From: Dendrolimus kikuchii
Taxonomy: Eukaryota; Arthropoda; Insecta; Lepidoptera; Lasiocampidae
Direction of reading: 5' to 3'
Assembly (NCBI GenBank): GCA_019925095.2
Contig: JAHHIN020000030.1
Location: 992,001 to 1,056,000, forward strand
Length of the DNA stretch: 64,000 nucleotides
Shown here: piece by piece, positions 62,701 through 64,000 of the stretch
Position numbering within the stretch: the first letter of the stretch is position 1
Layout: each line of letters opens with the position of its first letter
Program-made: the position numbers and the translations under genes
The notes under the pieces: generated by a model
Told to the model about the DNA's origin: nothing
Databases searched by the model: none
Seen by the model: the letters and a program-made list of their open reading frames with translations, nothing else

Positions 62701-63588
62701 TCATCACTTACAAGGTTGATTCGAATTGTAGCATACTGTCGGCGTTTTCTAGATCTAAAAAGGCCAGCTAGTGAAAGAAATCGTGGAGAATATCTGACGG
62801 CGTCAGAGCTTGCACAGGCGCTGGAGACATGTATAAAACAATGTCAAGTCGAACATTTCCAAGAAGAGCTGGAGCTTATACGAAAAGATGGCAAGTTTAG
62901 CAAAATTAAAGGCCATCTCAAATCTCTGAACCCTTATGTTGATGAAAAAGGTTTGTTACGGATTGGAGGACGACTGGACAATATGCCTCTTAGCTTGAAT
63001 GCTAGGCATCCAATATTACTACCAAAAAAGTCTACTCTTACTGCGCTGGTTATCGCTGATGCACATGTCAAGACTTTACATGGCGGTATTCAACTCATGT
63101 TGACATATCTGGGTACTAAGTTCTTTATACTAGGGGCAAAGTCGATCGTTAAAGCATTTGTTCGGAAGTGTGTCACATGTATAAGATATAACGCAACAAC
63201 ATCCAATCAGTTGATGGGACAGTTGCCAGCGGTAAGAGTCACACCAGCCAGACCTTTCAAAAGCAGTGGAGTGGATTACGCAGGTCCCATAAACATAAGG
63301 ACAACAAAGGGAAGAGGACATCATGCATATAAAGGTTATATTTGCTTATTCGTCTGCATGGTGAGTAAGGCAGTACACATAGAACTGGTAAGTGATTTAA
63401 CATCACAGGGGTTTCTAACTGCGTTTAAACGGTTTGTTGCTCGCCGAGGTCCTTGCACAGACCTTTGGAGCGATAATGGGACGAATTTTGTCGGAGCAGC
63501 TCGCGAACTAAAGATTTTGTTAACTTCAGAAAACTCCAGTCTTCAAGAGGAACTTTCAAAGGCTTTAGCCACTAATGGGACATCTTGA
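59722..63588 (+). pseudogene. BEL/Pao gag C-terminus, protease, RT, RNase H and integrase
   Basis: The frame is continuous from just after the first TGA to a second TGA at 63586-63588. It begins with the end of Gag (SNKLDPETRKQWEL). Zinc knuckles follow (CFNCLGSNHSAKFC, then CRVCNGKHH near 60050-60130), then protease ALLDQGS (60370), RT with YYMDDLLTG (about 61610), RNase H with FCDAS (62155), the integrase zinc domain (HVKTLH and CVTC, 63062-63180) and core with GVDYAGP (63270) and SDNGTNF (63470). It stops inside the integrase core, before its third acidic residue. Confidence 0.93.
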
Positions 63589-64000
63589 CACTTTATCCCA
63601 CCACACTCGCCGAACTTTGGTGGACTATGGGAAGCTGGAATCAAATCCATAAAATTTCACCTGAAAAGAGTAATTGGTGACGCTACGCTAACTTATGAAG
63701 AATTGTCCACAGTTCTAACCCAGATAGAAGCCTGTTTGAACTCGAGACCTTTGGCTCGTCTCGATACGGAATCGGATGCGATTGAAGCTCTAACACCGGG
63801 GCATTTTCTAGTAGGTGAGCCTCTTGTCACAACCCCAGATTATAATTTTGATGCATCAAATTTATCTTGCCTTCGGCGGTGGCAACTGACGCAAAGAATG
63901 ATGCAGAACTTTTGGAAGCGTTGGTCCCAAGAATATCTTACAAAATTTCTGCATCGGTATAAATGGGCATACCAACATCCTGAACCTGGCATTGGAGATA
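63589..64000 (+). pseudogene. BEL/Pao integrase remainder, continuing off the window
   Basis: In the same frame after TGA, the sequence reads SPNFGGLWEAGIKS (carrying the catalytic Glu), then LTYEELSTVLTQIEACLNSR and the C-terminal domain motif FWKRWSQEYL. It is open to the window end. Confidence 0.88.

Larger units (their letters stand above)
57827..64000 (+). mobile_element. Second BEL/Pao element, partial at window edge
   Basis: Plus-strand gag-pol of BEL/Pao type starting at 58984, preceded by a probable LTR and primer site. It is distinct from the element at 3469-10129: different LTR, different zinc-knuckle sequence, and proteins alike only at conserved motifs. The 3' LTR lies outside the window. 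Two in-frame TGA codons interrupt the polyprotein. Confidence 0.93.

Overview
The window looks like nuclear DNA from an insect, most likely a moth or butterfly. It is AT-rich and dense in nested transposons. Several repeats have the ends I associate with lepidopteran Helitrons: TCTATA-type 5' ends, CTAG 3' ends, and the antisense start ACTAGCTGTGCCCGCGAC. Alongside them are RTE-, Jockey- and R1-clade LINEs, BEL/Pao LTR retrotransposons, MITEs, and a few spliced host exons. I see no tRNA, rRNA, CRISPR or bacterial gene content.

Region 1 (1 to about 21.1 kb) is most of a Maverick/Polinton element. It has a protein-primed DNA polymerase B (minus strand, running off the left edge), an unknown protein, major capsid protein, a 46-residue small protein, minor capsid (penton-like) protein, adenain-like protease, and a phospholipase-A2-type minor capsid protein. 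The packaging ATPase, a DUF8207-like protein, a small repeat-bearing protein and the integrase are on the plus strand. Beyond the integrase lies a set of unfamiliar minus-strand genes, including an exonuclease-like gene with a decayed tandem copy. The genes hint at one mobile, virus-like replicon: replication (PolB), integration (INT), particle formation (MCP, mCP, protease, PLA2-like protein) and packaging (ATPase). Several junctions overlap as ATGA or TAATG. At least eight lesions show that this copy is dead. A nearly pristine BEL/Pao retrotransposon (3469-10129) sits inside it, with LTRs identical at 404 of 405 bases and a 5-bp ACATA duplication. The 3' end of the capsid gene was duplicated and has grown into a 53-bp minisatellite.

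Region 2 (21-36.7 kb) is repeat-packed and carries one host gene: a signal-peptide exon at 23489-23597 and, after a 7.9-kb intron full of transposons, a 2.9-kb terminal exon (31452-34351) for a secreted, YGPP-repeat, Gln/Asn-rich structural-type protein.

Region 3 (36.7-57.8 kb) is nested mobile DNA: Helitrons, Tc1-like, hAT-like and other MITEs, RTE, Jockey and R1 fragments, and a 270-bp retroposon family with 11-14-bp target duplications. Among these are exons of small single-pass membrane proteins (40.3, 42.6 plus 52.4, and 55.4 kb); two are clearly homologous.

Region 4 (57.8 kb to the end) is a second BEL/Pao element of a different lineage. Its probable 5' LTR and gag-pol are present, with two in-frame TGA codons, and it runs off the right edge.
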